Positions 54,407 through 62,999 of a stretch of 64,000 nt of DNA are shown piece by piece; within the stretch, counting starts at the first letter, position 1, and each line of letters starts with the position of its first letter. Both the position numbers and the translations under genes were made by a program. Under the pieces are notes generated by a model. The model did not search any database, was not told where the DNA came from, and saw nothing but the letters and a program-made list of their open reading frames with translations. Source of the DNA: Acidobacteriota bacterium (GTDB taxonomy: Bacteria > Acidobacteriota > Terriglobia > Acidiferrales > UBA7541); the NCBI GenBank assembly GCA_003225315.1, contig QHZD01000017.1, forward strand, positions 390,973 to 454,972. The letters run 5' to 3'.

Positions 54407-55672
54407 ATGACCACTAACGGGCTTTACGAACTGCGATGTCGAGAATGCGGCAAGACTTGGGGCAACGTCCCCCGCTCTTTCTGCGAAGATTGCTTCTCTC
54501 CCCTCGAAGTCGCCTACGATTACGACTCGCTGAAGAAAATTGCCCGCCGGGAAAACCTCGCCAGCCGCGACTTCAACATGTGGCGCTATTCCGAGCTTCT
54601 CCCTCTTCCCGAAGACTTCGTTGGTCCAAATGCCGTCGGCGGCACTCCGCTGGTCGCCTCGCGCAAGCTTGCCGCAAAATGGGGGCTTAAGAATCTCTAT
54701 TTCAAAAATGACGCCGTTTGCTTTCCTTCGCTCTCCTTCAAAGACCGCGTTGTCGCCACGGCTCTCTCGGCGGCGCGCCGTTTTCATTTCACGACAGTCG
54801 GCTGCTCCTCCACCGGCAATCTCGCCAACGCCGTTGCCGCACAAGCCGCGCAGCAAGGATTCGACGCCTGCGTCTTCATTCCCGCCGACCTGGAGTCCGC
54901 GAAAATTCTCAACACCGCGGTCTACGGCGCGCGCATCGTGCGCATCAACGGCAACTACGACCACGTGAATCGCCTGTGCGCCCAAATCGCCGATCGCTTT
55001 CAGTGGGGCCTCGTCAACGTCAATCTGCGCCCCTACTATTCCGAAGGCTCGAAGACGCACGGCTACGAAATCGCCGAACAGCTCGGCTGGACGTTGCCCG
55101 ATAACGTTGTCGTGCCCATGGCCGGCGGCTCGTTGATTACCAAAATCGCGAAGGCATTCCGCGAATTGGTTACCCTGGGCTGGGTCGAAGCCAAGCCCGT
55201 AAAATTCTTCGGCGCGCAAGCGACCGGCTGCTCGCCCATTTCCGATGGTGTGAAGCGCAATCTCTCGCGCTTCGAACCGCAAAAGCCCAACACCATCGCG
55301 CGCTCGCTTGCCATCGGCAATCCTGCCGACGGCCCCTTCGCGATCAAGCAGATTCGGGACTCCGGCGGATGGGCCGAAGATGTCTCCGACCCCGAGATCG
55401 TCGACGCCATCAAACTTCTAGCCGAAACCGAAGGCATCTTCACGGAAACGGCCGGTGGCGTTACGGCAGGCGTCACGCAAAAACTCATTGCTCAAAATCG
55501 CATCAAGCCTGATGAAACTACCGTCGTCTGCATCACCGGCAATGGCCTGAAAACCACCGACGCCATTGCCGCGGAATTTCCGGCCTCCGAGGCCATCGCG
55601 CCGCGCCTCGAAGCCTTCGAGGCTTATCTCGACGCGCAACTCGGCGTCACTGTCGCAGGCGCTAAGGCTTAA
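54407..55672 (+). CDS. thrC: Threonine-synthase-like PLP enzyme
   Basis: A 421-residue protein of the threonine synthase family, which uses O-phosphohomoserine. The N-terminal zinc ribbon (CRECG at 11-15, C26, C29) and the PLP Lys112 in SLSFKDRVVA are clear, as is the phosphate loop (SSTGNLANAVAAQAA) and VVPMAGGSLITKIAKAF. The ATG has AAGGAA eight bases before. It lies behind a SAM-II riboswitch and just before a MoaD/CysO-like gene. Classical threonine synthase is not controlled by SAM, so it may make homocysteine or another sulfur compound instead; that is inference. Standard threonine synthase remains the default call. Confidence 0.85.
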   Translation: MTTNGLYELRCRECGKTWGNVPRSFCEDCFSPLEVAYDYDSLKKIARRENLASRDFNMWRYSELLPLPEDFVGPNAVGGTPLVASRKLAAKWGLKNLYFKNDAVCFPSLSFKDRVVATALSAARRFHFTTVGCSSTGNLANAVAAQAAQQGFDACVFIPADLESAKILNTAVYGARIVRINGNYDHVNRLCAQIADRFQWGLVNVNLRPYYSEGSKTHGYEIAEQLGWTLPDNVVVPMAGGSLITKIAKAFRELVTLGWVEAKPVKFFGAQATGCSPISDGVKRNLSRFEPQKPNTIARSLAIGNPADGPFAIKQIRDSGGWAEDVSDPEIVDAIKLLAETEGIFTETAGGVTAGVTQKLIAQNRIKPDETTVVCITGNGLKTTDAIAAEFPASEAIAPRLEAFEAYLDAQLGVTVAGAKA

Positions 55673-55699
55673 TTGAAACTAGATAAGGAGAATTAAGAA

Positions 55700-55978
55700 A
55701 TGCCCGTGACCATCGAAATCCCGACAGCGTTCCGCCGCTTCACCGACGGCGCACCAAAAGTGGACTGTAGCGCGGCCACCGTCGCCGACGCCCTCAACGA
55801 ACTCACGTCCCGTTTCCCCGATCTATCGCGTCACGTTCGCGACGATCAGGGCCAGATCCGCCAGTTCCTCAACGTCTATCTCAACGAAGAAGACATTCGC
55901 TTCCTCGGCGGTGAATCCTGCTCCCTCAAGGAAGGCGATCGCGTTCTGCTGGTTCCCTCTATAGCCGGCGGCTGCTAG
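55700..55978 (+). CDS. MoaD/ThiS/CysO-like sulfur carrier
   Basis: A 92-residue beta-grasp protein: VTIEIPTAFRRFTDG, QFLNVYLNEEDIRFL and LKEGDRVLLVPSIAGGC. Sulfur carriers end in Gly-Gly, which is turned into a thiocarboxylate; here one Cys follows the Gly-Gly, so trimming by a protease would be needed, as reported for the HcyS carrier of Wolinella. The size and the 'N-E-E-D-I-R' stretch resemble CysO of Mycobacterium. AAGGAGA precedes the ATG, 27 bases after thrC, so the two are co-transcribed under the SAM-II riboswitch. Confidence 0.87.
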   Translation: MPVTIEIPTAFRRFTDGAPKVDCSAATVADALNELTSRFPDLSRHVRDDQGQIRQFLNVYLNEEDIRFLGGESCSLKEGDRVLLVPSIAGGC

Positions 55979-56191
55979 CAAACAGCGCCGCTTGAACCTA
56001 CCTCGCCGCAACTTTTCTTGCTGCGCGGTGTTTCCATGAATATGAGGCCAAGACTTCTCATTTACGCTATCGCTTCCCTGGTACTTCTGGCCTTTCACGC
56101 GCCGGTAAGAGCTGTAGTCTCTCTTTTCTCGGACTGCCGGGAAGTCTAGAGTCATCCCCTGAAACCCGGCCGCAGACTCCGGGGTTATCGC

Positions 56192-56674
56192 TTACAGTAA
56201 ACTTAGCTGCTTGCTTTCGAGTTCGAGAAGCAGCTTCTTGGCGGAGAGTCCGCCGCCAAAACCCGTCAGGCTGCCGTCGCTGCCGATCACGCGATGGCAT
56301 GGAATGATGATCGGAATGGGATTGCTCCCATTCGCCAATCCCACAGCGCGCACGGCTTTGGGATTGCCGATGCGATCCGCGAGTTGCAAGTAGGAAATAG
56401 TCTCTCCATAAGGAATTGTGCGCAGCGCATTCCAAACGCGAAGTTGAAACTGCGTTCCTTCCAGCGCCAATGGCAGATCAAATTCTTTCAATTCGCCGCG
56501 GAAATAGGCCTGCAATTGCCGAATAACTTCAGCAAATGGAGCCTTGTCCTCTATCCAGTCCGCCTGTGGCGGCGCTGCATGATTGCTGCTCTCAAAGCTC
56601 ACCAGCCGCAACCCGTTCGCGTCGCCCCCAAGCAGCAATGTTCCGACCGGACTCTCAAACGTTGTGTAAGACAT
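56192..56674 (-). CDS. ogt: Methylated-DNA--protein-cysteine methyltransferase
   Basis: A protein of about 160 residues that transfers the methyl group from O6-methylguanine to its own Cys. The helix-turn-helix part FQLRVWNALRTIPYGETISYLQLA leads to the active site PIPIIIPCHRVIGSDGSLTGF with the reactive Cys. The ATG at 56674 is used; a GTG at 56683 overlapping the def stop as GTGA is equally possible. It forms an operon with def. Confidence 0.92.
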   Translation of the reverse strand: MSYTTFESPVGTLLLGGDANGLRLVSFESSNHAAPPQADWIEDKAPFAEVIRQLQAYFRGELKEFDLPLALEGTQFQLRVWNALRTIPYGETISYLQLADRIGNPKAVRAVGLANGSNPIPIIIPCHRVIGSDGSLTGFGGGLSAKKLLLELESKQLSLL

Positions 56675-56679
56675 CGTGT

Positions 56680-57252
56680 TCACTTTCTCCGCTCTTCCTT
56701 CGATGCGCCTGCAGCCGCCACAGCATACGGACTCGACGCCCGGTATCGCTTCTCGAATTCTTCGCGCGTGCACATCGTCGTTATGTCAACGATGCGGTCC
56801 ACGGCCAGGATGCCGTCGAGGTGGTCGACCTCGTGTTGTAAAAGTTCCGAAAGATTCCGCTCTTCGCCAGCCTGAACTTCGTGCCACTCCGCGCGCAAAT
56901 CCTGATAGCGCACTTTGATTTCGCGATGCCGTTCCACTTGCATAAAGATCGACAAGAAACTCAAGCACGCATCCCATACCACGATCTTCTCCGCGCTTCG
57001 CCAGGTGATTTCCGGGTTCACCAGCGGCCACGCGTCTTCCCCGGGCAATCTCAGGAAAATCACGCGCAAATTCGAACCAATTTGCGGCGCGGCAATGCCA
57101 CGGCCGTAACCCGTCGTCTTCCTCCAATACGCGAGCGTGTCAGACAGGTCCTCGACCAGGGCGCGTATCTCCGGCGCTGCAGGATCGTCCACTTTCTTCG
57201 CGACCTCGCGTAAACCGGGATCCCCAAGTTGTAATACCGTTCGAATCGCCAT
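56680..57252 (-). CDS. def: Peptide deformylase, divergent metal motif
   Basis: A 190-residue deformylase that removes formyl from new proteins. Motif 1 is GRGIAAPQIG and motif 3 LLQHEVDHLDG (HExxH), both good. Motif 2 reads WDACLSFLS where most have EGCLS; the metal Cys is kept, but Glu-Gly is replaced by Asp-Ala. It may be a second, specialised copy, with the main def elsewhere. The start ATG follows a stretch of CTCTGTG-type repeat. It is followed by ogt with an overlap. Confidence 0.85.
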   Translation of the reverse strand: MAIRTVLQLGDPGLREVAKKVDDPAAPEIRALVEDLSDTLAYWRKTTGYGRGIAAPQIGSNLRVIFLRLPGEDAWPLVNPEITWRSAEKIVVWDACLSFLSIFMQVERHREIKVRYQDLRAEWHEVQAGEERNLSELLQHEVDHLDGILAVDRIVDITTMCTREEFEKRYRASSPYAVAAAGASKEERRK

Positions 57253-57261
57253 GTCCGTCTT

Positions 57262-57298
57262 TCTTTCTCTGCGCCCTCTGTGTCTCCGCGTTAATACT
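57262..57298. repeat. CTCTGTG-type intergenic repeat, copy 5
   Basis: TCTGCGCCCTCTGTGTCTCC lies between def and the Gfo/Idh gene, followed by GCGTTAATACTCC. It resembles the copy at 24068 in the same orientation. Confidence 0.55.
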
Positions 57299-57300
57299 CC

Positions 57301-58311
57301 CTACGGCCTCTCCCACCGCCCCGATTCCCCCGCCCGGAACACCGCCTCAATCACCGCCATGTTCGCAATGGCATCCTCCAGCGGCACGGGAACCTCGCTT
57401 CCCTCCCGAATCGCCCGCGAGAAAGCGTCCCCCTGCACCGTATACTGATCGCAAACCGGAATCGTTTCCATCCGGATTCCGCTTCCAAACACATCTCGCC
57501 CGTCATCAATAAAAATCTTCGTCGGCCGGTCCGGCGGCGCGTTAAACGGTATCTCTATTTCGATCCGCCCTGTCGTCCCCAGGAATTGCATGCGTTGATA
57601 CGGCACCATCTGCGTGCTGCACGTGAACACCGCTTGCCCCGACGGAAATTCCAATATCGCCGACGTTAACCGGTCCGTCCTGAAATCCGGATCTCGTTCA
57701 ATCAATCCCAGCACGCTTACCGGTTCCGTGCCAAAAATAAACCGCGAAGTCGTAATCGGGTAGCACCCAATGTCCATGAGCGCGCCTCCGCCCCATTCCA
57801 CCTTGTTTCGCACATTCTCTGCGTCCCGGTTGAAATAGCTAAACGCGCCCACGATCGCCCGCAGCTCCCCGACCACGCCTTTGCGAATCAGTTCGCGGGT
57901 TCTCAGCCATTGCGGGTGGGTCTTCACCATGAAGGCCTCGCCGATTTTCACCCCGCACCGGTCTCGCGCTTCCAGCAGCGTCCTCGCCTCCGCCAACGAC
58001 AGGCTTAGCGGCTTCTCGCACAGCACATGCTTTCCCGCTTCCGCGGCTTGGATGGACCACGGCACGTGCAAATGATTCGGCAGCGGGTTGTAGATCGCTT
58101 CAATCTCCTCATCCGCCAGGAGCTCCTCATAAGACCCGTACGCTTTCACTATGCCCAGCTTTTTCGCCGCGTCCTTCGCCTTTTTCAAATCCCGCGAAGC
58201 AATCGCGGCAATTTCGCTCCACTCTCCTTTCTGCATCCCCGGAATTACTTTCTTTGTGGCAATCGACGCCGCCCCCAGCACGCCCCACTTCACCTTCCCC
58301 AGATTCGCCAC
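57301..58311 (-). CDS. Gfo/Idh/MocA-family oxidoreductase
   Basis: About 336 residues from the GTG at 58311, which has GGAGG in front. The N-terminal Rossmann fold has VKWGVLGAASIATKKVIPGM and the EKP motif in HVLCEKPLSLSLAEAR, which binds NAD(P) and holds the catalytic Lys. The C-terminal domain has EWGGGALMDIGCYPI, another family mark with the active-site Asp/His region. Substrates in this family are sugars or cyclitols and cannot be guessed. It looks closest to glucose-fructose oxidoreductase/xylose dehydrogenase-like members. Confidence 0.88.
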   Translation of the reverse strand: MANLGKVKWGVLGAASIATKKVIPGMQKGEWSEIAAIASRDLKKAKDAAKKLGIVKAYGSYEELLADEEIEAIYNPLPNHLHVPWSIQAAEAGKHVLCEKPLSLSLAEARTLLEARDRCGVKIGEAFMVKTHPQWLRTRELIRKGVVGELRAIVGAFSYFNRDAENVRNKVEWGGGALMDIGCYPITTSRFIFGTEPVSVLGLIERDPDFRTDRLTSAILEFPSGQAVFTCSTQMVPYQRMQFLGTTGRIEIEIPFNAPPDRPTKIFIDDGRDVFGSGIRMETIPVCDQYTVQGDAFSRAIREGSEVPVPLEDAIANMAVIEAVFRAGESGRWERP

Positions 58312-58458
58312 TTTTCCCTCCGCCTCAATGCCACTTCTATCACGCCGGGCTGCCCTATCCAACTCTTCCTACGCGCTGGTTTGGCTGTTATCATCGCGCC
58401 TGAGGCTTGCGCCGAGCGCGGGCCCGCGCGACCGTACTCTTAAAGGAGGATAGTTCGT

Positions 58459-59025
58459 ATGCGCAAAGGAATCATCATCCTGTTGTTCGGGATGCTCGCT
58501 CTGAGTGCGCCGCCGGCCGCCAACCGGCTTTGGGGGCAAGCGGAGAAGAAAGACGCCATGCCCGATCCCGCCGTCAAGGTCGGAGACATGGCGCCGGATT
58601 TTACGCTGATGGACACGCACCGCAACCAGGTGTCCTTGCACGACTTCCACGGCAAGAAAAACGTCGCCCTGGCCTTTTACATTTTCGCCTTCACCGGTGG
58701 TTGAACCAAGCAGATGCAGAACTTCCAGCAGAACCTGGCAAAGCTGGAAGCTGCAGACACCCAAGTCTTGGGTGTTAGCATGGACAGCGCCTTCAGCAAC
58801 GCCGCGTGGGCAGAAAAAATCGGCGTCACTTTTCCCCTGCTGAGCGACTGGGGCGGCGACGTCACCAAGCAGTACGGCCTTTACAATCCCAAGTACAAAG
58901 CGGCTCGCCGCGTCAACTACTTGATCGACAAGAGCGGCAAAGTCGTCGAAATGCAAATCGACAACGACGCCGTCGACCCAACCAAAATCGTCACTCTCTG
59001 CGAGCGCCGCAAAACCAAAGAATAA
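58459..59025 (+). CDS. Peroxiredoxin (AhpC/TSA), probable selenoprotein with in-frame TGA
   Basis: A 188-residue peroxiredoxin with an N-terminal signal peptide (IIILLFGMLALSAPPAA). VGDMAPDFTLMDTHRNQVSL and LAFYIFAFTGG are followed by TGA (58702-58704, residue 82) and then TKQMQNFQQNLAKLE in the same frame. In relatives this position is the peroxidatic Cys (FTGGCT). An inverted repeat CTTCCAG/CTGGAAG (58722-58728 and 58744-58750), extended by GCAG/CTGC, follows the TGA at the distance expected for a bacterial SECIS. The rest (VLGVSMDSAFSNAAWAEKIGV, LLSDWGGDV) is intact. AAAGGAGG precedes the ATG. A nonsense mutation at exactly this codon is the less likely alternative. Confidence 0.82.
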
Positions 59026-59145
59026 CCGCTCCGAGGGGCGCGACCCAGAAGCACTTCGCCTCGAGCCAGCATGCCTGGTGACCTTACCAGTCGCGTATCA
59101 TAACTTGGGCGAATCGCAGCTTGAAGGTCGGAGGTCCTTGTTGAG

Positions 59146-59640
59146 ATGTCGCACGCAGGAAAAACCACACTTGCACTTGCCTTTTCGTTCGTAGTACTCA
59201 TGTCATTCGGGCTATGGAAAGGCTGCGGTTCGTACAGAGTGAAGAGTGCGTGGGAGCTGCCACAGGGCTACACTGGCTGGGTGTTAGTCGAGGAAGCAAA
59301 TCCGAAGTGTCCTCCGGCAAAGTTCACTTTTACGACGGTGACCTTCAATATCGACTCCACAGGTCACACCTGCACTTCCACGTCGCTTCCCAAATATCCT
59401 CAGTTTCTGACTTTTTGGGAAATTGATTCAAAGGGTCAAAGACATGCCCTGCCTACGGGTTCTTCCTCAGATCGTGGACAGATTTGGGGGTTCAATGACG
59501 CCCAAGCCTCAAACGAATTCGTAAAGATCCGGGAGGCAACAGAGTTTTTCGTCGGAACGGAACGAGAATTTCAGAATGCTCAACAGACGCGTCCTAAGTG
59601 GTGGCTAAACCAGCAGTCGGACGACACGAAACGGAAATGA
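59146..59640 (+). CDS. Secreted protein of unknown function, DUF6843-like
   Basis: A 164-residue protein. A signal peptide or membrane anchor (LALAFSFVVLMSFGLW) ends near Cys27 in GCG, a weak lipobox-like site. The mature part has PQGYTGWVLVEEANPKCPPA and several aromatic strands; the YTGW pattern recalls DUF6843-type proteins. No function is known. The codon use and AT content differ slightly from neighbours. It stands alone, followed convergently by the rhamnosidase gene. Confidence 0.7.
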   Translation: MSHAGKTTLALAFSFVVLMSFGLWKGCGSYRVKSAWELPQGYTGWVLVEEANPKCPPAKFTFTTVTFNIDSTGHTCTSTSLPKYPQFLTFWEIDSKGQRHALPTGSSSDRGQIWGFNDAQASNEFVKIREATEFFVGTEREFQNAQQTRPKWWLNQQSDDTKRK

Positions 59641-59720
59641 TGATTCGAGTCTAGATTTAGGTGTTTTGAAGATGTTCCGCAAGAGTTGGGCGATAGCACA
59701 CTCTAAGTGCTTGCTAGAAC

Positions 59721-62440
59721 TTATTTCCCCCCGGGCAACGCGCTTTCAAACTCATATTTCCCCGATCCCACTTCCACGACTACATCGTCGCCCGCCTGCC
59801 GCGCTCCCGAAAGATCCGCGCGCCCCGTCAAGGGCTGCCCTCCCTCACTCGCTTGTTCCAGTTTCGCTTTTGGCAGTCGTACCGTCGCCGTCGTATTCGG
59901 CGGCACCTCCACATGCAACGCCATCTTGCCATCGGCGAGTTTCCAACCCGACTCCACACGTCCATACAGGGTCTCCACCGACGCCTTTGCATACGTCAAT
60001 CCGCCACCCGGCCGGGGTTGGATCAAAATGTGTTTGTAGCCCGGCTGCTTCTCATCGATCTCGATCCCTGCCACCACGCGGTACATCCAGTCGCCAATCG
60101 CTCCGTAGGCATAGTGATTGAACGAATTCATGGAAGGATTCTGAAAGCTGCCGTCGGGCTTTGTCCCATCCCATCTCTCCCAAATCGTTGTCGCGCCTTT
60201 GGTCACCGGATACAGCCACGAGGGATATTCCTTGCGGTTGAGGAGCAGGTAAGCCTCCCAAGAAATCCAGTGGTCAAATGTCCGAATTTTCGCACATCCG
60301 CCGCCAGTCGCGCCGCAGCCTCCGGCCTCACGGTTTCAGGCAGGAGTTCGAACGCGAGCGCCAGCGCGTACGCCGTCTGCGTGTTCGAGGAGAGCCTTCC
60401 TTTGGACGTCACGAACTCTTCCTGAAACGCTCTCTTGATCTTTTCTTCCAGGCTTTCGTATTCCGCAGCGTCTTCTGTTTTCCGCAGCACTTTTGCCGTT
60501 TTTGCCAGCAAGGCAGTCGAGTGCGCAAAGTACGCCGTTTGAATCAAGTCTTTGTCCGTGGTCGCTCCCGGATAATCCGCCCTGGTCGTCGCGAATGCCA
60601 GCCAATCCCCAAAGCTGGATCCGCTTTTCCAGAGGTAGCTCTCCCCGGCTTGGCGTCGGATGTACTCCACCCAAGCCTTCATGCTCGGATACTGTTCCTC
60701 CAGAATTCGCTTATCCCCAAACGCTTGGTACACCGTCCACGGCAGCACGACCGCTACGTCTGCCCACCCCGCTGACGCCGCTTCCCCTTTCCGCGTCTCG
60801 TGGGACAGCACATTGGGGATCACGAACGGCACCGCACCATCATCCTCCTGGTCCAGCGCCACATCCTTCAGCCACTTGGTATAAAACCCCGCGGTATCGT
60901 GATTGAACGATGCCGTCCCCGCAAACACTTGCGCGTCCCCCGTCCACCCCAGCCGTTCGTCGCGCTGCGGGCAGTCCGTCGGCACGTCCACAAAATTGCC
61001 TTTCTGTCCCCAAATAATGTTGTGTTGCAATTGATTCAGCAGCGGACTGGAGCTTTCAAAATTTCCCGTCCTTGCCATCGCGGAATGCACCACTATTCCG
61101 GTAAAATCCTCCGGCTTCAATTCGCCGGGCCAGCCGCTCACGGCCACGTACCGGAATCCCTGAAACGTGAAATGCGGCTGATAAATCTCCGGCCCTTGCC
61201 CTTTGGTCGTGTAGCGAATCTTTTCCTGCGCGGAACGCAGATTCTCTGTATAGAAATTCCCGGCACTGTCCAGCACCTCCGCGTGCCGCAGAGTAATCGT
61301 CGTCCCGGCCGGTGCCGTCACGCGGAACTTCACCCAGCCCACCATGTTCTGCCCCATGTCGATGACCGTGTCGCCTGCCGGCGTCTTCTGAACTTTCACT
61401 GGCTGAATCTCTTCGATCTCTTTCACGGCGGGCCCCGCCTGTGCCACCACTTTGGCCTTCGGCGCGTCTATCACCGTTACGCTTTTCCATTCCTTATCGT
61501 CGTATCCGGCTTCCTTCCATCCCGTTTTCTCCAGCCGCGCGTCGTACACTTCTCCGTTGTAAATGTCAGACTCCAATATCGCTCCAGTCGACGCTTTCCA
61601 CTTCTCGTCGGTTCCGACAATCTCCTGCGTCCCATCGGTGTACCGAATCACCAGTTGCGCCAGCAGCGCTAGCTTTTTGCCGTAGCTGTTTCTCTTGCCA
61701 CCCCAGGCAATCCTTCCGCGGAACCATCCATCCCCCAGCATGGCTCCCAAGCAGTTCGTCCCGTTCTTCAACACGCCGGTCACGTCGTAGGTCTGGTATT
61801 GGTAACGAAAATCATATGAGGTCCATCCCGGCGTGAAATACTCATCGCCCACGCGCTTCCCGTCCAATTCCATTTCATAAAGCCCCATCGCTGTGGCGTA
61901 AAGGCGCGCCCGCTCCACTTTCTTTTTCACCGAGAACTCTCTCCGCAGCATCGGCGCCGGATTCGATTTCCTCTCATCCTCCTCCAGGTTCGGCGTAATC
62001 CATTTCGCTTTCCAATCCACCGGCTCCAACAGTCCCATCTCCCAGCGCGCGGTCTTGCTCCAAGCCGTCAAATGCCCATGGTTATCCGCAACGCGCACCT
62101 GCCAGTAATAAACCTTCCCGCTTTCGAGCGCCGGCCCTCTGTATTCCACTTGGATGGATGCATCCGACGTCTGCGTTCCGCTTCCCCAAATCGGCTTTGC
62201 CTTCGCCAACTGTTCTTCCGATCCCGCCACGCGCACCTCGTAGCTGGCTTGTACTATGCCTCTTTCCGAACTCTCCAGTTGCCAGCTCAGCCGCGGTTTC
62301 CTCACGTCAATACCTACAGGGTCCGCCTGGTATTCACAGCGCAGGTTCTTCACCGCAAGTGGCGTCTGCGCGCGTCCTGCTCCGGCGGTAGCCAGCACTA
62401 CTGCCATTACCCAAACCGCAGTGATCGGTTTCCAGTTCAT
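59721..62440 (-). pseudogene. GH78 alpha-L-rhamnosidase with a short frameshifting deletion
   Basis: The first 730 codons encode a secreted rhamnosidase with a signal peptide (VWVMAVVLATAGAGRAQ), N-terminal beta domains, and the (alpha/alpha)6 barrel with VDVPTDCPQRDERLGWTGD, a GH78 hallmark. After HLTTGFLG (about 60262) the frame breaks. The other frame continues EAYLLLNRKEYPSWLYPV, TKGATTIWERWDG and the C-terminal beta domain to 59724. About 15-17 residues between the two are missing and the frame is lost, so the protein would end early. Rhamnosidases degrade plant and microbial rhamnose polymers. An assembly or sequencing fault cannot be excluded. Confidence 0.85.
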
Positions 62441-62999
62441 CCCCAGCCTCCTCTAAACCCGCCATCCTACATCTTCTTCGTTCCTTGGCAATCGCCCAAC
62501 TGTTCAATGGGCCCAGCTACCGTTCAACCCTCAATTTCGACCGTTCGCTGCAAAGCACTAAAGAATCTGAGTAAGACGTGCTATTCTCTGCCGTGTATAT
62601 CGAATTCCATCCCCGCCGACCTCTCCGTTCCAACGTTCAGACGTTCCAATCGAAGCTCCTTTCCCCGCCTGCCCCGATCTGTCCCGTTCGGATTGGAACA
62701 TCTTGGAGACTCCGGACGCCTGCTTTAAATCCTTTATCTGCAACACTTATGAATCTTCCGCGCAAATGTTGCAAACAAAAGACTTACGGTTTGTCTAAAG
62801 CCTTTGGATGCAACACTTACAAAAACCACGGGGGGTGGGGTATTCTTCCCATTCCGGAACTGCCCCTCGCCAACCCGGCAATACCAGCGACTCGTCGTTT
62901 TCACGGGACACCGGTCACGGGTCACGGAACACTCCCTGCTTTCCACGCCAGTACATTTGCCTCTCCCAACAGGAGTGCTAGAATCCGAATGGAAACGTC
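62441..62999. other. 560-bp divergent intergenic region before leuC
   Basis: No gene was found. GTTCCAACGTTCAGACGTTCC-like inverted strings lie near 62635-62655, and a repeated G-rich element at 62742-62840. The rest is unassigned. Confidence 0.5.
62742..62840. repeat. Twin AACACTT plus G-tract element, copy B
   Basis: GCAACACTTA at 62740-62749 and GCAACACTTAC at 62810-62820, then GGGGGGTGGGG beginning 12 bases after the second AACACTT. The order and the 12-base gap match the element at 26251-26334. Confidence 0.55.

Noticed and set aside
58702-58704. TGA in the peroxiredoxin as a simple nonsense mutation with two separate genes
   Set aside because: The second part alone has no ribosome binding site, and both parts align as one protein with the stop exactly at the catalytic Cys.
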